Shown here one piece after another: positions 43,443 to 52,714 of a DNA stretch of 64,000 bases (position 1 is its first letter; every line of letters starts with the position of its first letter). The notes beneath the pieces are model-generated. The model searched no databases, was not told the origin of the DNA, and saw only the letters and a list, made by a program, of their open reading frames with translations. Origin of the DNA: Castellaniella sp049673105 (GTDB taxonomy: Bacteria > Pseudomonadota > Gammaproteobacteria > Burkholderiales > Burkholderiaceae_B). Location of the stretch: NCBI RefSeq assembly GCF_049673105.1, contig NZ_JBATXG010000020.1, positions 1 through 64,000 of the forward strand, written 5' to 3'. Both the position numbers and the translations under genes were made by a program.

Positions 43443-45815
43443 CTATGTATTGTGCGTATTATCCTGTGCCTGATCCTCGGCGTCCAGCAGCTCAGGCGCG
43501 CGTGTCAGCAGCGGGAACAGAATCGAGATGCGGGCGCCGCCTTCGGAGCGGTTGGAGATATCCACCTGAGCGCCGTGTTCCTCGACAATCTTCTTGACGA
43601 TGGCCAGCCCCAGGCCGGTGCCCGTCGCTTTGGTGGTGACATAGGGCTCGAACACCCGGTGCAGCACTTCCGGCGCGAAACCGGGGCCGTTGTCCGAGAC
43701 CGTCAGGCGGATGTTGGCATGGTCTGCGGCGTCTTCAGGGTCGATCAGGCGTGTCTGGATGCGGATTTCCGCCTCGCCGGGGGCGGCATGTGCGCTGGCA
43801 GCATCGCGAGCGTTGGCCAGCAGGTTGTGGATCACCTGGCGCAATTGCGCCGGGTCCCCCTGGATCGTGGGCAGGCCGTTGGCCAGGCGGACATCGATGC
43901 GCACGCCCGCTCTGGCCGGGGAGTCGCCGGTGTCGGCAGAGTCCCAGCCGTACAGCGTCAGCACATCGCTGAGCAGGGCGTTCAGGTCGATCTCCTGCAT
44001 CTGTGGCGGCGGCGTACGGGCGTATTCCCGGAAATCATCCACCATGTGCTTGAGCGAGGTGACCTGATTGACGATGGTCTGGGTGGACCGCTGCAGCATC
44101 GCCGCGTCGTCGGCGTTCAGGCGGTCGGCCAGTTTCATGGCCAGACGTTCCGCCGAGAGCTGGATGGGAGTGAGCGGGTTCTTGATTTCGTGCGCCAGTC
44201 GGCGCGCGACCTCGCCCCAGGCAACCGTGCGGCTGGCCGAGATGACTTCACTGATGTCGTCGAACACGACCAGATAGCCGTCCTCGTGCCCATCCATCGC
44301 CAGGCGAGTCCCGCGGGCCAGCAGCGTAATGACGTGCTTTTTGCGTTCATTGTCCGGCGCCTGCTGCAGCTCGATTTCAAACTGCTGTTGCCAGTAGGGG
44401 CGCGTGGATTCCACGGCGCTGTGGGCGGCAAAAGCCTGGCGGATCAGTTGGGATAGGGCCATCGCGCCGTCCACGGTTTCCAGGGGACGGCCCTGGCAGG
44501 TGCGCAGGTCCAGGTGCAGGATGGATTGCGCACCCTGATTGAACAGGCTCAGGCGAAAGGCGTGGTCGAACACCAGGACGCCGGACGACAGGTTGCTCAG
44601 GACGGATTCCAGGTACAGATTGCTTTGTTCCAGTTGGCGCCGGTGGCGGTCCACCATCCGCCGCGCTTCGTCCAGTTGACGTGTCATGGCATTGAAGGAC
44701 CGGGTCAGCTGGCCGACCTCGTCGCGCGCGGGGGGTTCGGGCAGGGGTCGGTAGTCGCCTACGCCGACCGCCTGGGTGCCCGAGGCCAGCGTCAACAAGG
44801 GTCGCGCCAGTCGGCGCGACACCGCCAGGGCGACGACGACGGCGGCGAATACCGCCAGGATCAGGGCCAGGGTCAACGTGATGCCGTACAGTTTGCGCAG
44901 ACCCAGCCGCGACAGGGCTAATTCCTGGTAATCGCGAAAGCCTTGCTGTACCTGGCTGGCATTGTGCGCGATGCGTTCGGGCACGGCCTGGATGAGCTGC
45001 AGCCAGCGGGTGTCGCTGCCCAGACCTGTCGGAGAACCCAGGCGGTCCGCAGCTGATCCCAGCGGGATGACGACGCGCAGATGCAGTCCTGTACTGGTCG
45101 GCCCGCTGCTGGGTGTGACATCGGCCTCGGCAGCCGAGTAGCCCTGGGAGACGCGCAGCTGATTCATCACGCTGCTGGGCGGCAGATCGGGCAGTAACTG
45201 GCCGAAAGCAGATGATGAAAATGCTACCAGTCGACCGTTGCCGGTAAAGACCATGGCTTCGTCGATACTGCCGCTTTCCCGCAGCGAGGTGATCAGCAGC
45301 GCGGTTTCAGCATCGCTGGCGTTGTTCAGCCGCAGCGCCATGGTGTGGGCGCGGATATTCAGCTCGTTGAGCTGTGCGTCCAGCGCCGCTCGGCCCAGAT
45401 TCAGGCCGGCTTCCAGGGCGCTGTCCACGCGCACGTTGAACCAGGATTCGATCGAGCGCGACATGAACTGCACCGACAGGACGTAGATGACGACGCCGGG
45501 CAGGATGCCGATCAGGGTGAAGTACAACGTGAACCGGGCCGTCATGCGCGCGCCGAACTGGCGCCGCCGGATCTGGCGGATCAGTCGAACGGTCAGCATG
45601 GCGACCCAGAACATCAGCGCCACCGCCAGCACGCCATTGAGCAGCAGCAGCAGATCGTATTGCTGCGCGTAGCGCGAGGCGTTGCCGGTGGACCAGACGA
45701 GCAGACCCAGCAGGGCCAGGGCGCTGATGGCGGCGATCAGCAGGGCGATGCGTAGTGTCCAGCGGATCAGTTTTGGGGCGTGTCGGCGGAAAGAGAAAAT
45801 GTGAATTTTTTCCAT
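43443..45815 (-). CDS. NtrY-like membrane sensor histidine kinase
   Basis: The 790-residue kinase has at least four hydrophobic segments: two near the N-terminus (about 20-45, 55-80), one about 100-125 and one before the HAMP domain (about 325-350). HAMP, a PAS domain (about 410-540), the phosphoacceptor box RRLAHEIKNPLTPIQLSAERL and the ATP-binding NARDAA, DNGPGFAP and GTGLGLAIVKKI boxes follow. It signals to the response regulator encoded 10 bases downstream. Its first 49 bases overlap the end of the DUF4390 gene. The signal is unknown; NtrY-type systems often respond to nitrogen or redox state. Confidence 0.94.
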   Translation of the reverse strand: MEKIHIFSFRRHAPKLIRWTLRIALLIAAISALALLGLLVWSTGNASRYAQQYDLLLLLNGVLAVALMFWVAMLTVRLIRQIRRRQFGARMTARFTLYFTLIGILPGVVIYVLSVQFMSRSIESWFNVRVDSALEAGLNLGRAALDAQLNELNIRAHTMALRLNNASDAETALLITSLRESGSIDEAMVFTGNGRLVAFSSSAFGQLLPDLPPSSVMNQLRVSQGYSAAEADVTPSSGPTSTGLHLRVVIPLGSAADRLGSPTGLGSDTRWLQLIQAVPERIAHNASQVQQGFRDYQELALSRLGLRKLYGITLTLALILAVFAAVVVALAVSRRLARPLLTLASGTQAVGVGDYRPLPEPPARDEVGQLTRSFNAMTRQLDEARRMVDRHRRQLEQSNLYLESVLSNLSSGVLVFDHAFRLSLFNQGAQSILHLDLRTCQGRPLETVDGAMALSQLIRQAFAAHSAVESTRPYWQQQFEIELQQAPDNERKKHVITLLARGTRLAMDGHEDGYLVVFDDISEVISASRTVAWGEVARRLAHEIKNPLTPIQLSAERLAMKLADRLNADDAAMLQRSTQTIVNQVTSLKHMVDDFREYARTPPPQMQEIDLNALLSDVLTLYGWDSADTGDSPARAGVRIDVRLANGLPTIQGDPAQLRQVIHNLLANARDAASAHAAPGEAEIRIQTRLIDPEDAADHANIRLTVSDNGPGFAPEVLHRVFEPYVTTKATGTGLGLAIVKKIVEEHGAQVDISNRSEGGARISILFPLLTRAPELLDAEDQAQDNTHNT

Positions 45816-46333
45816 GGAGTGGTCAGGGACCAGGTATTGCTGTTAAGCGCGTCCACCTGAAACGGTCGAGCCAGCCGTGACGTGTCCAGCCGCAGCCGCA
45901 ATTGCCCTTCGTAGTCGATGCCCGGCTGGAACTGGTCGGCGGCGCCCACCTGCCAGCCTCGGATGTGGCGCACCAGATCCAGGGCTTCGTCCAGCGTGGC
46001 GGCGGGCAGAGACAGCTCGTCCAGAGAAACACGCCATTGCCGGGTCAGTGCATTGAACTGGATGCGCCAGGTCTGTTCGACGGCGACGACGGTCTGGTCG
46101 AACCACCACCAGCGGGGGCGATGGATCTGCAAATCGGCGGTGAAATAGAGCGGGACGCCTTTTTGTACGGCGTCGCGCAGTTCCCCGCCCAAGGTGAAAT
46201 CGATGTCAGCGTCGATCAGCAACTGACCTTGCTCCACCAGGGGGTCGATGCGCACGACCTGGCCTTCGCGGCCATAAGCGGCTGGCAGGAGGTTCAGTAA
46301 ACAGAAGGTCAGCGTGATCAGAAAACGGAGCAT
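45767..46333 (-). CDS. DUF4390 domain protein, exported
   Basis: The 188-residue protein starts with a probable signal peptide (MLRFLITLTFCLLNLLPAAYG) and continues as a beta-rich domain typical of DUF4390 (IDADIDFTLGGELRDAVQKGVPLYFTADLQI, then PRWWWFDQ). Its biochemical role is not known to me. The gene lies between rsmB and the ntrY-like kinase and overlaps the latter by 49 bases in another frame, so the encoded protein is probably made together with the sensor and may help it in the periplasm. Confidence 0.85.
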   Translation of the reverse strand: MLRFLITLTFCLLNLLPAAYGREGQVVRIDPLVEQGQLLIDADIDFTLGGELRDAVQKGVPLYFTADLQIHRPRWWWFDQTVVAVEQTWRIQFNALTRQWRVSLDELSLPAATLDEALDLVRHIRGWQVGAADQFQPGIDYEGQLRLRLDTSRLARPFQVDALNSNTWSLTTPWKKFTFSLSADTPQN

Positions 46334-46442
46334 GCACGAAGCTGAGCGACGAAGCAGACGATGGCGGTATTGTTGATGACGTCGCGCCGGAGCGCAAGCC
46401 GGGCGTGATCTCGCGCCTTGCGGTTGGGGCGGTCGGCACTGC

Positions 46443-47819
46443 TCAGCCGCGGGCGTTTTCCGGTTTGCGGATCAGTGCATAGAAAAACCCGTCGCCTTGG
46501 TCGACTCCGCCCGGCAGGATCTGGCCGGGGGCAGCTCGCCGCAGGGCATCCGGGTGGCGATCCAGAAAAGCCTGGATCTGGGATTCGCCTTCCTGGGGAA
46601 AGATCGAGCAGGTGGCGTACAGCAGGTGGCCGCCGGGCGCCAGCAGCGGCCACAGGGCATCGGCGATGTTCGCCTGCAGCGCGGCGGTGCGGGCCACGTC
46701 CTCGGCGCGGCGCAGCCAGCGGATGTCGGGGTGGCGGCGCACGACACCGGATGCGGTGCAGGGCACGTCCGCCAGGATCGCATCGTAAGGCTGACCGTCC
46801 CACCAGTCCGCAGGCGCGGCGGCATCGGCGCAGCGCAGGTGCACGGTGTCCGATGACAGGCCCAGCCGCTGCAGATTGTCGGCGACGCGTTCCAGGCGGG
46901 CTGCATCGCTGTCCAACGCGGTCAGCGCCAGGGTATGGCGTTCCAGCAGGTGGGCGGTCTTGCCGCCCGGCGCGGCGCAGGCATCCAGCACCCGCATATT
47001 GTCTTGCAAGGGCAGCAGCTCGCCTGCGCGCTGGGCGGAGGCGTCTTGCACCGACCACCAGCCTTCGGCAAAGCCAGGGATATCGCGCACCGGCAGCGGG
47101 CGTTCCAGGATCAGGCCGACGGATCCGATCGGCGCGGCGGCGATGCCCGCCGTCTGGAGCAGTGCCAACAACTGCGCGCGGGATTGTCGACGGACATTGA
47201 CCCGCAGCGTCATGGGCGGCGGCTGGTCGGCGGCCTGCAAAATCGCCTGCCAGTGCTGCGGCCAGGCCTGGCGCAGGGCGTCGACCCACCAGTCGGGATG
47301 GTTCCAGCGGGCCAGCGACTGCGCCTGAATCTGCGGCAGCAGCGCCGCCCGTTCCCGGCCATAGCGGCGCAAGACGGCATTGATCAGGTTTTTAGCGGGG
47401 CGTGTGCGGCGGTCCGATTGCGCGGCCTGCACCAGTTGGTGCACCAACGTGTGTTCGGCATAGATCGGCGTGCCGGGAATTTGTGGCGTACCTTCGGTCT
47501 GGCGGAGACCGGCTTCCAGCAAGCTGATGCCCAGCAGCAGCATGGCCTCGGTCAGGCGTTCGGATGGACGTCTCGGCACCAGCTGCGCCCGGACTGCCTG
47601 GGCGAAACCCAGTTGGCGCATGGCATGGAAGGCCAGCGCCTGGGCGGCAGGACGCAAGGCGCCAGGCGTTTGGGCCAGGGACTCGGACAGCGACTGGCCT
47701 GTCAGTACGCCGCGCACCGCCTGGGCGGCTGCCAGCAGCTGCTGCGACAAGGCGATGCTCGTCCGGGACGGCGGTGCGCTGTCCGGTGCTGTGGGGGAGG
47801 CGTGTGGTGATTCTGGCAC
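46443..47819 (-). CDS. rsmB: 16S rRNA m5C967 methyltransferase
   Basis: RsmB methylates C967 of 16S rRNA. The 458-residue protein has an N-terminal NusB-like RNA-binding region (about 20-160) and a SAM-dependent methyltransferase with DACAAPGGKTAHLLE, ALDSDAARLERV, ILADVPCTASGVVRRHPDIRWLR (catalytic cysteine in PCTASG) and TCSIFPQEGE. It heads the operon with DUF4390, the ntrY-like kinase and the response regulator, and is divergent from rimO. Confidence 0.95.
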   Translation of the reverse strand: MPESPHASPTAPDSAPPSRTSIALSQQLLAAAQAVRGVLTGQSLSESLAQTPGALRPAAQALAFHAMRQLGFAQAVRAQLVPRRPSERLTEAMLLLGISLLEAGLRQTEGTPQIPGTPIYAEHTLVHQLVQAAQSDRRTRPAKNLINAVLRRYGRERAALLPQIQAQSLARWNHPDWWVDALRQAWPQHWQAILQAADQPPPMTLRVNVRRQSRAQLLALLQTAGIAAAPIGSVGLILERPLPVRDIPGFAEGWWSVQDASAQRAGELLPLQDNMRVLDACAAPGGKTAHLLERHTLALTALDSDAARLERVADNLQRLGLSSDTVHLRCADAAAPADWWDGQPYDAILADVPCTASGVVRRHPDIRWLRRAEDVARTAALQANIADALWPLLAPGGHLLYATCSIFPQEGESQIQAFLDRHPDALRRAAPGQILPGGVDQGDGFFYALIRKPENARG

Positions 47820-47915
47820 GATGGGGGGGTGAATTCAGCGGATCAAGGAGATTTTCTGGGGACTGTAGCACCAATTCATTAAAATCAAAGGTTTGCTTCG
47901 CACCTCGAGGATTCC

Positions 47916-49238
47916 ATGAGCTCTTCTCCCCGTGTCGGTTTCGTCAGCCTGGGCTGCCCCAAGGCCCTGGTCGATTCGGAACGCATCCTGACCCAGCTGC
48001 GCATGGATGGCTACACCATCAGCGCCGATTACGACGGCGCCGACGTGGTGGTGGTCAACACCTGCGGCTTCATCGATAGCGCCAAGGCCGAATCGCTGGA
48101 CGCCATCGGCGAGGCCATCACCGAAAATGGCAAGGTCATCGTCACCGGTTGTCTGGGCGTCGAGGCCGACATGATCCGCGACGTGCATCCGGCGGTGCTG
48201 GCGGTGACCGGTCCGCAGCAGTATGAACAGGTGGTGCGGGCCGTGCACGACGCGGCTCCGCACGACCGTGCCCACGATCCCTACGTGGATCTGGTGCCGC
48301 CTCAGGGCATCCGCCTGACGCCGCGCCACTACGCCTATCTGAAAATTTCCGAGGGCTGTAACCACAATTGCAGTTTCTGCATCATTCCGTCCATGCGCGG
48401 GCGCCTGGTCAGCCGCCCGATCGGCGACGTGCTGGGCGAGGCCCGCCGTCTGGTGGATGCGGGCGTGAAGGAACTGCTGGTGATTTCCCAGGACACCAGC
48501 GCCTATGGCGTGGACGTCAAATACCGCACGGGCTTCTGGGATGGTCGCCCCGTCAAGACCCGTCTGACGGAGCTGGCCCAAGCCCTGGGCGAATTCGGCG
48601 TCTGGGTGCGCATGCACTATGTGTACCCCTATCCTCACGTGGACGAGCTGATCCCCCTGATGGCCGAGGGCCGTATCCTGCCGTATCTGGATATCCCTTT
48701 CCAGCATGCCAGCCCGCGCATTCTGAAAGCCATGAAGCGCCCCGCCTTCGAGGACCGTACCCTGGCCCGCATCCGTCAGTGGCGCGAGGCTTGTCCGGAT
48801 CTGACGCTGCGCTCTACCTTCATCGTCGGTTTTCCTGGTGAAACGGAAGAAGATTTCCAGTATCTGCTGGATTGGATGAGCGAGGCCCAGCTGGACCGTG
48901 TCGGCTGCTTCCAGTATTCCCCGGTGGATGGCGCCAAGGCCAACGAGTTGGCCGATCCCGTGCCCGACGAGGTCAAGGCCGAGCGCTGGGAACGCTTCAT
49001 GGCGCATCAGCAGGCCATTTCCACTCAGCGTCTGGCGGCCAAGGTCGGGCGGACACTGACCGTGCTGGTGGACGAGGTTGATGATCAGGGCGGCGCCACG
49101 GCGCGTTCCATGGCGGACGCCCCGGAAATCGATGGCAGCGTGTTGCTGCGGGACGCCGCTGGCTGCGCCCCCGGCGATCTGGTCCAGGTGCGTATCGAAG
49201 ACGCCGACGAATACGATCTGTACGGGGCGCCGGTTTAA
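47916..49238 (+). CDS. rimO: Ribosomal protein S12 methylthiotransferase
   Basis: RimO adds a methylthio group to an aspartate of ribosomal protein S12. The 440-residue protein has three domains: an N-terminal UPF0004 domain with cluster-binding cysteines (VSLGCPKALVDSE, VNTCGFIDSAK, VTGCLGVE), a radical-SAM domain with SEGCNHNCSFCIIPSMRG, and a C-terminal TRAM domain. All six cluster cysteines are present. Its 3' end overlaps the convergent methyltransferase gene by four bases. Confidence 0.96.
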   Translation: MSSSPRVGFVSLGCPKALVDSERILTQLRMDGYTISADYDGADVVVVNTCGFIDSAKAESLDAIGEAITENGKVIVTGCLGVEADMIRDVHPAVLAVTGPQQYEQVVRAVHDAAPHDRAHDPYVDLVPPQGIRLTPRHYAYLKISEGCNHNCSFCIIPSMRGRLVSRPIGDVLGEARRLVDAGVKELLVISQDTSAYGVDVKYRTGFWDGRPVKTRLTELAQALGEFGVWVRMHYVYPYPHVDELIPLMAEGRILPYLDIPFQHASPRILKAMKRPAFEDRTLARIRQWREACPDLTLRSTFIVGFPGETEEDFQYLLDWMSEAQLDRVGCFQYSPVDGAKANELADPVPDEVKAERWERFMAHQQAISTQRLAAKVGRTLTVLVDEVDDQGGATARSMADAPEIDGSVLLRDAAGCAPGDLVQVRIEDADEYDLYGAPV

Positions 49239-50185
49239 GCGTCCGGCTTGCGTGGCACCACCCTGGGCGGCGGCTTGCCGTCTTCCAGAGGCTGGGCGCG
49301 CTTGAAGACGGTGACGGGCAGTTCGCCGATCACGCCGCGTCGGGCGGCAGCTCGCCAGGCGTGGCCGTAGGCGACTTCCAGGGTCAGGTGGATGGTCCCG
49401 TCCTGATGGCGGCGGCGCTCCAGCGCCTGAATCAGTCGGTCGCGCCAGGCGCGGCCCGCCAGCCCCGCACGCCGCTGCGGATGAGGATTGCCGCCCAGCA
49501 GGCGCACATCGTCCAGGAGCTTGTCGGCGGTCTTGTAGGTCAGGGTGATGATTTCCTGATCCATCACGGGATCGGCGAAACCGACCTGTAGCATCAGGTC
49601 GCCGAAATCGTGCATGTCCACGAATTCCATGGGGTGGGTGTCCAGACCCGCCTCGGCGGCGGCTTCGCGCAATTCGCGCAGCGACCCTGGCCCCAGGCTG
49701 GAATACATGGCCAAGGCGTCGTTGCGCAGAATGCGGCGCCATTCTTGCAGCACCAGGTGGGGTTCCGGGTGCCAGTGCAGGGCCAGGTTCGACCACACCA
49801 GATCCAGGCTTTGGTCGGACAGACCAGTTTCCGCCAGGTCGGCCTGCAGGAATTCGGGTTGCGGCGTGGGCTTGTTGCGCAAGCGGTGCCAGAAGCCCGG
49901 CTTGCTCAGGAAGCGTTCGCGGGCGGTGTCCAGCAGGGCTGCGCAGTTGTCCAGGCCGGTGTAATGCAGGTTCGGATAGCGGGCGCGCAGGGGGTCCAGC
50001 GCATGCGCCGCCCCGCAGCCGGCATCCAGGATGTCGTGCGGATCGATCCGGATATAGCTGAGCCGGCGCAGCATGCGCTGGGCGATCTCGCCCAATAGAA
50101 ACTGGGATGCATCCAGCGGTGCGCGCCGGGCGAATTGCCGTGCGACAGCCGCAGGATCGATGGGCAGACGGGGAAGCTGTGACAT
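49235..50185 (-). CDS. SAM-dependent methyltransferase, BioC-like
   Basis: The 316-residue protein has a class I methyltransferase fold with ILDAGCGAAHALDPL, YTGLDNC, LVWSNLALHWHPEPHLVLQEWRRILRN and YSSLGPGSLRELREA, a pattern close to BioC (malonyl-ACP O-methyltransferase of biotin synthesis). An extension follows residue 270. It may supply the BioC function, but no bio genes are in the window, so I give no gene symbol. It is divergent from comF. Confidence 0.82.
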   Translation of the reverse strand: MSQLPRLPIDPAAVARQFARRAPLDASQFLLGEIAQRMLRRLSYIRIDPHDILDAGCGAAHALDPLRARYPNLHYTGLDNCAALLDTARERFLSKPGFWHRLRNKPTPQPEFLQADLAETGLSDQSLDLVWSNLALHWHPEPHLVLQEWRRILRNDALAMYSSLGPGSLRELREAAAEAGLDTHPMEFVDMHDFGDLMLQVGFADPVMDQEIITLTYKTADKLLDDVRLLGGNPHPQRRAGLAGRAWRDRLIQALERRRHQDGTIHLTLEVAYGHAWRAAARRGVIGELPVTVFKRAQPLEDGKPPPRVVPRKPDA

Positions 50186-50262
50186 AAAGGATCAAGACCG
50201 GTGCCGTCGCGCGCGGCACTGTGATGTGATGGAGCACACGTGGCGGAAAGGAAGGTGACATT

Positions 50263-51039
50263 ATGCGGCATCTGACAGCCTGGCGCGACTGGCGCCGCTG
50301 GATACCGGCGCAATGCCCTGGGTGCGGGCGGCGCATCCTGGGACAGGGCCTGTGCGATGCCTGCCGTGGGGCGCTGGCGCTGGACTTGACGCATCCCCGC
50401 TGTCGGGTGTGTCTGCATCCGCTGGTGGCGGGCGTCTGCCCCGATTGTCCTGACGAGGCTCCCGCATACGACCGGATTATTGCTGCCTTTGATTATCAAG
50501 CGCTGGGAAGAGACCTGATCCAGGATTACAAGGTGCGCTGCCGCTTGTCCCTGGCCAGTGTGCTGGCGGATCGGCTGGCCTGCGCCGTGCGCGCCGCGCC
50601 GCCTGCGGATCGCCCCGACTGGATCGTGCCAGTGCCCGCGCGGCGTCAGGCCCTGCGCCAACGAGGATTCAGCCCGCCTGCGGAGATCGCGCGCCTGTTG
50701 GCGGTACGGCTGGGCCTGGCTTACCGCCTGGACGGGGTGCGGCGTGTGCAGGACGGCAGAAAGCAGGCGGCGCTGGGGCGTGCGGATCGTTTGCAGGCGC
50801 AGGCGGGGCTGTATGTCTGCGGCAGGGGCGGGCGCGGGGGCGCTCGCCAGTTCCAGTGGCATCGGCCCGACGGGGAATGGACGGGGCGCCTGGACGGCCT
50901 GCGGATTGCCGTGATCGACGATGTGTTGACGACCGGGGCGACGCTGCAGGCGGTGTCCGTGGCGTTGAAGGCCGCCGGCGCGGTCAGGGTAGAGGGCTGG
51001 GTCCTGGCTCGCGCGGTGCGCCGCCCGCTCCCGCGCTAG
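50263..51039 (+). CDS. ComF family phosphoribosyltransferase-like protein
   Basis: The 258-residue protein has an N-terminal zinc-finger-like region with three CxxC pairs (CPGCGRRI, CDAC, CRVC, CPDC; about residues 14-67) and a C-terminal phosphoribosyltransferase domain (PVPARRQALRQRGF..., KQAALGRADRL and the PRPP-binding VIDDVLTTGATL, about 215-230). The family is tied to DNA uptake in some bacteria, but its exact activity is uncertain. trmL follows about 70 bases downstream. Confidence 0.9.
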   Translation: MRHLTAWRDWRRWIPAQCPGCGRRILGQGLCDACRGALALDLTHPRCRVCLHPLVAGVCPDCPDEAPAYDRIIAAFDYQALGRDLIQDYKVRCRLSLASVLADRLACAVRAAPPADRPDWIVPVPARRQALRQRGFSPPAEIARLLAVRLGLAYRLDGVRRVQDGRKQAALGRADRLQAQAGLYVCGRGGRGGARQFQWHRPDGEWTGRLDGLRIAVIDDVLTTGATLQAVSVALKAAGAVRVEGWVLARAVRRPLPR

Positions 51040-51107
51040 GTGGGGCCGGTGCGTTTTACAATGGGCGTCTTGCATGCGCCTGCCGCGCAGCGCTTCCCTT
51101 TGCCGCC

Positions 51108-51578
51108 ATGTTTCACGTCGTCCTCGTCGAACCAGAAATTCCGCCCAATACGGGCAATGTCATCCGTTTGACCGCCAATACCGGCACGCATCTGCATCTG
51201 GTGCGCCCGCTGGGCTTTCCGCTGGACGACGCCCGCATGCGCCGGGCAGGGCTGGATTATCACGAATGGGCGGACATGCAGGTGCATGACACGCTCAGTC
51301 AGGCGCTGGCCGCCATCGGCGGGGATTCTGCCCGCCGCTTCGCGCTGACGACTCATGGTTCGGTGCTGATCGGGACGCAGCCCTTGCAGCCGGGCGATGT
51401 GTTTGTGTTCGGGCGGGAAACCGCCGGCCTGTCGGCGGAACAACTGGCCATGTTCCCGCTGGATCAGCGCATCCGTCTGCCGATGCGCCCGCAGCAGCGC
51501 AGCTTGAATCTGTCCAATGCGGTGGCGGTCACCGTGTTCGAAGCCTGGCGGCAAGCCGGCTATGCCGGCGGCATCTGA
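51108..51578 (+). CDS. trmL: tRNA (cytidine(34)-2'-O)-methyltransferase
   Basis: TrmL methylates the wobble base of leucine tRNAs. The 156-residue SPOUT protein has VEPEIPPNTGNVIRLTANTG, the loop VFGRETAGLS and the knotted C-terminal LPMRPQQRSLNLSNAVAVTVFEAWRQ. The start at 51108 is set by the family N-terminus MFHVVLVEPE; the frame is open further upstream inside comF. It is convergent with gpsA. Confidence 0.95.
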   Translation: MFHVVLVEPEIPPNTGNVIRLTANTGTHLHLVRPLGFPLDDARMRRAGLDYHEWADMQVHDTLSQALAAIGGDSARRFALTTHGSVLIGTQPLQPGDVFVFGRETAGLSAEQLAMFPLDQRIRLPMRPQQRSLNLSNAVAVTVFEAWRQAGYAGGI

Positions 51579-51607
51579 CGGGATCGGGGCGGGACCCGGC
51601 GAGCGGC

Positions 51608-52642
51608 TTATTCGGACCGCGCCTCGCGGGCCAGCAGGGCCGCTACGGCTTGCCGGGGCGGCAGGCTTTCGAATAGGACTTGGCAGACGGCTTCGGTGAT
51701 GGGCAGCTCGATCTGGTGGCGTTGTCCCAGAGCCAGGGCCGCTCTGGCGCAGCGTACGCCTTCTGCGGTCATGCCGCTGGCCAGGATCGCGTCCAGCGAC
51801 TGGCCCTGGCCCAGCGCGATGCCCACCTGACGGTTGCGCGACAGATCGCCCGTCGCGGTCAGCACCAGATCGCCCAGTCCGGTCAGACCGGTAAAGGTTT
51901 CAGCGCGCCCGCCCAGTGTGACGCCCAGGCGCTGAATTTCCGCCAGCCCTCGGGTGATCAGGGCCGCCCTGGCATTGGTGCCCAGTTGCAGGCCATCGCT
52001 GATGCCGCAGGCGATCGCCATGACGTTCTTCAGCGCCCCGCCCACTTCGACGCCGATGATGTCGCGGGTCGTGTAGATGCGCGCCTGTGTGCCGTGAAAG
52101 GCGGCCTGGGCGGCCTGCCCGGTCTGGGCCTGGGTGCTGGCGACCGTCAGGGCGACCGGCAGACCTTGGGCGACTTCGCGGGCGAAAGACGGCCCGGACA
52201 GGACGCCGGCCTGCAGCCAGGGGGCATGGGGCAGGGCGGCGCTGATGATCTGGTGCGGCCACTGCTGGGTGTCGGGGCTGATGCCCTTGCAGGTCCAGAG
52301 CAGATGGATGGGGGTGCGCGTGCTGGCGGGCAGATCGTGGGCCAGGCGGTGGCACAGATTTTCCAGCCCTGCCATGGGGACACCCAGCACGATCAGCCGG
52401 ATGGTGTCGTTTGGCCCCTGCAGCACGTGATCCAGCGCCGTCGACCAGTCGTCGGTGGCCGACAGGAACGCCGGCAGATCGATGCCGGGCAGATAGCGCG
52501 GATTGCGGTGGGTCTGCTGGATGGCGCGAATTGTCTCGGTATCGCGGGCCCAGAGCAGGGTATCGCTGTGCTGGCTGGCCAGTGCGGCCAGCGCGGTGCC
52601 CCAGCTGCCTGCGCCCAGGACGGTGAGTCGAACGGATGGCAT
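51608..52642 (-). CDS. gpsA: Glycerol-3-phosphate dehydrogenase [NAD(P)+]
   Basis: GpsA reduces dihydroxyacetone phosphate to glycerol-3-phosphate for phospholipid synthesis. The 344-residue protein has the Rossmann start LTVLGAGSWGTALAALA, SGPSFAREVAQGLPVALTVAS, GVEVGGALKNVMAIACGISDGLQLG with the catalytic lysine, and TGLGDLVLTATGDLSRNRQVG. It is the last gene of the minus-strand unit rhodanese-grxC-secB-gpsA; secB-gpsA linkage is common in proteobacteria. Confidence 0.96.
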   Translation of the reverse strand: MPSVRLTVLGAGSWGTALAALASQHSDTLLWARDTETIRAIQQTHRNPRYLPGIDLPAFLSATDDWSTALDHVLQGPNDTIRLIVLGVPMAGLENLCHRLAHDLPASTRTPIHLLWTCKGISPDTQQWPHQIISAALPHAPWLQAGVLSGPSFAREVAQGLPVALTVASTQAQTGQAAQAAFHGTQARIYTTRDIIGVEVGGALKNVMAIACGISDGLQLGTNARAALITRGLAEIQRLGVTLGGRAETFTGLTGLGDLVLTATGDLSRNRQVGIALGQGQSLDAILASGMTAEGVRCARAALALGQRHQIELPITEAVCQVLFESLPPRQAVAALLAREARSE

Positions 52643-52714
52643 ATGACGGGTCCTGTCGACAGCGAGGAGGCGAAGGTCCGCAGGCGGCAGTGTGCCACCT
52701 GCGGACCGGACCGC

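Noticed and set aside
47835..50336. An 833-codon minus-strand open frame opposite rimO
   Set aside because: It runs antisense to a clear rimO with all cluster cysteines and shows low-complexity Arg/Pro/His-rich sequence, typical of a shadow frame.
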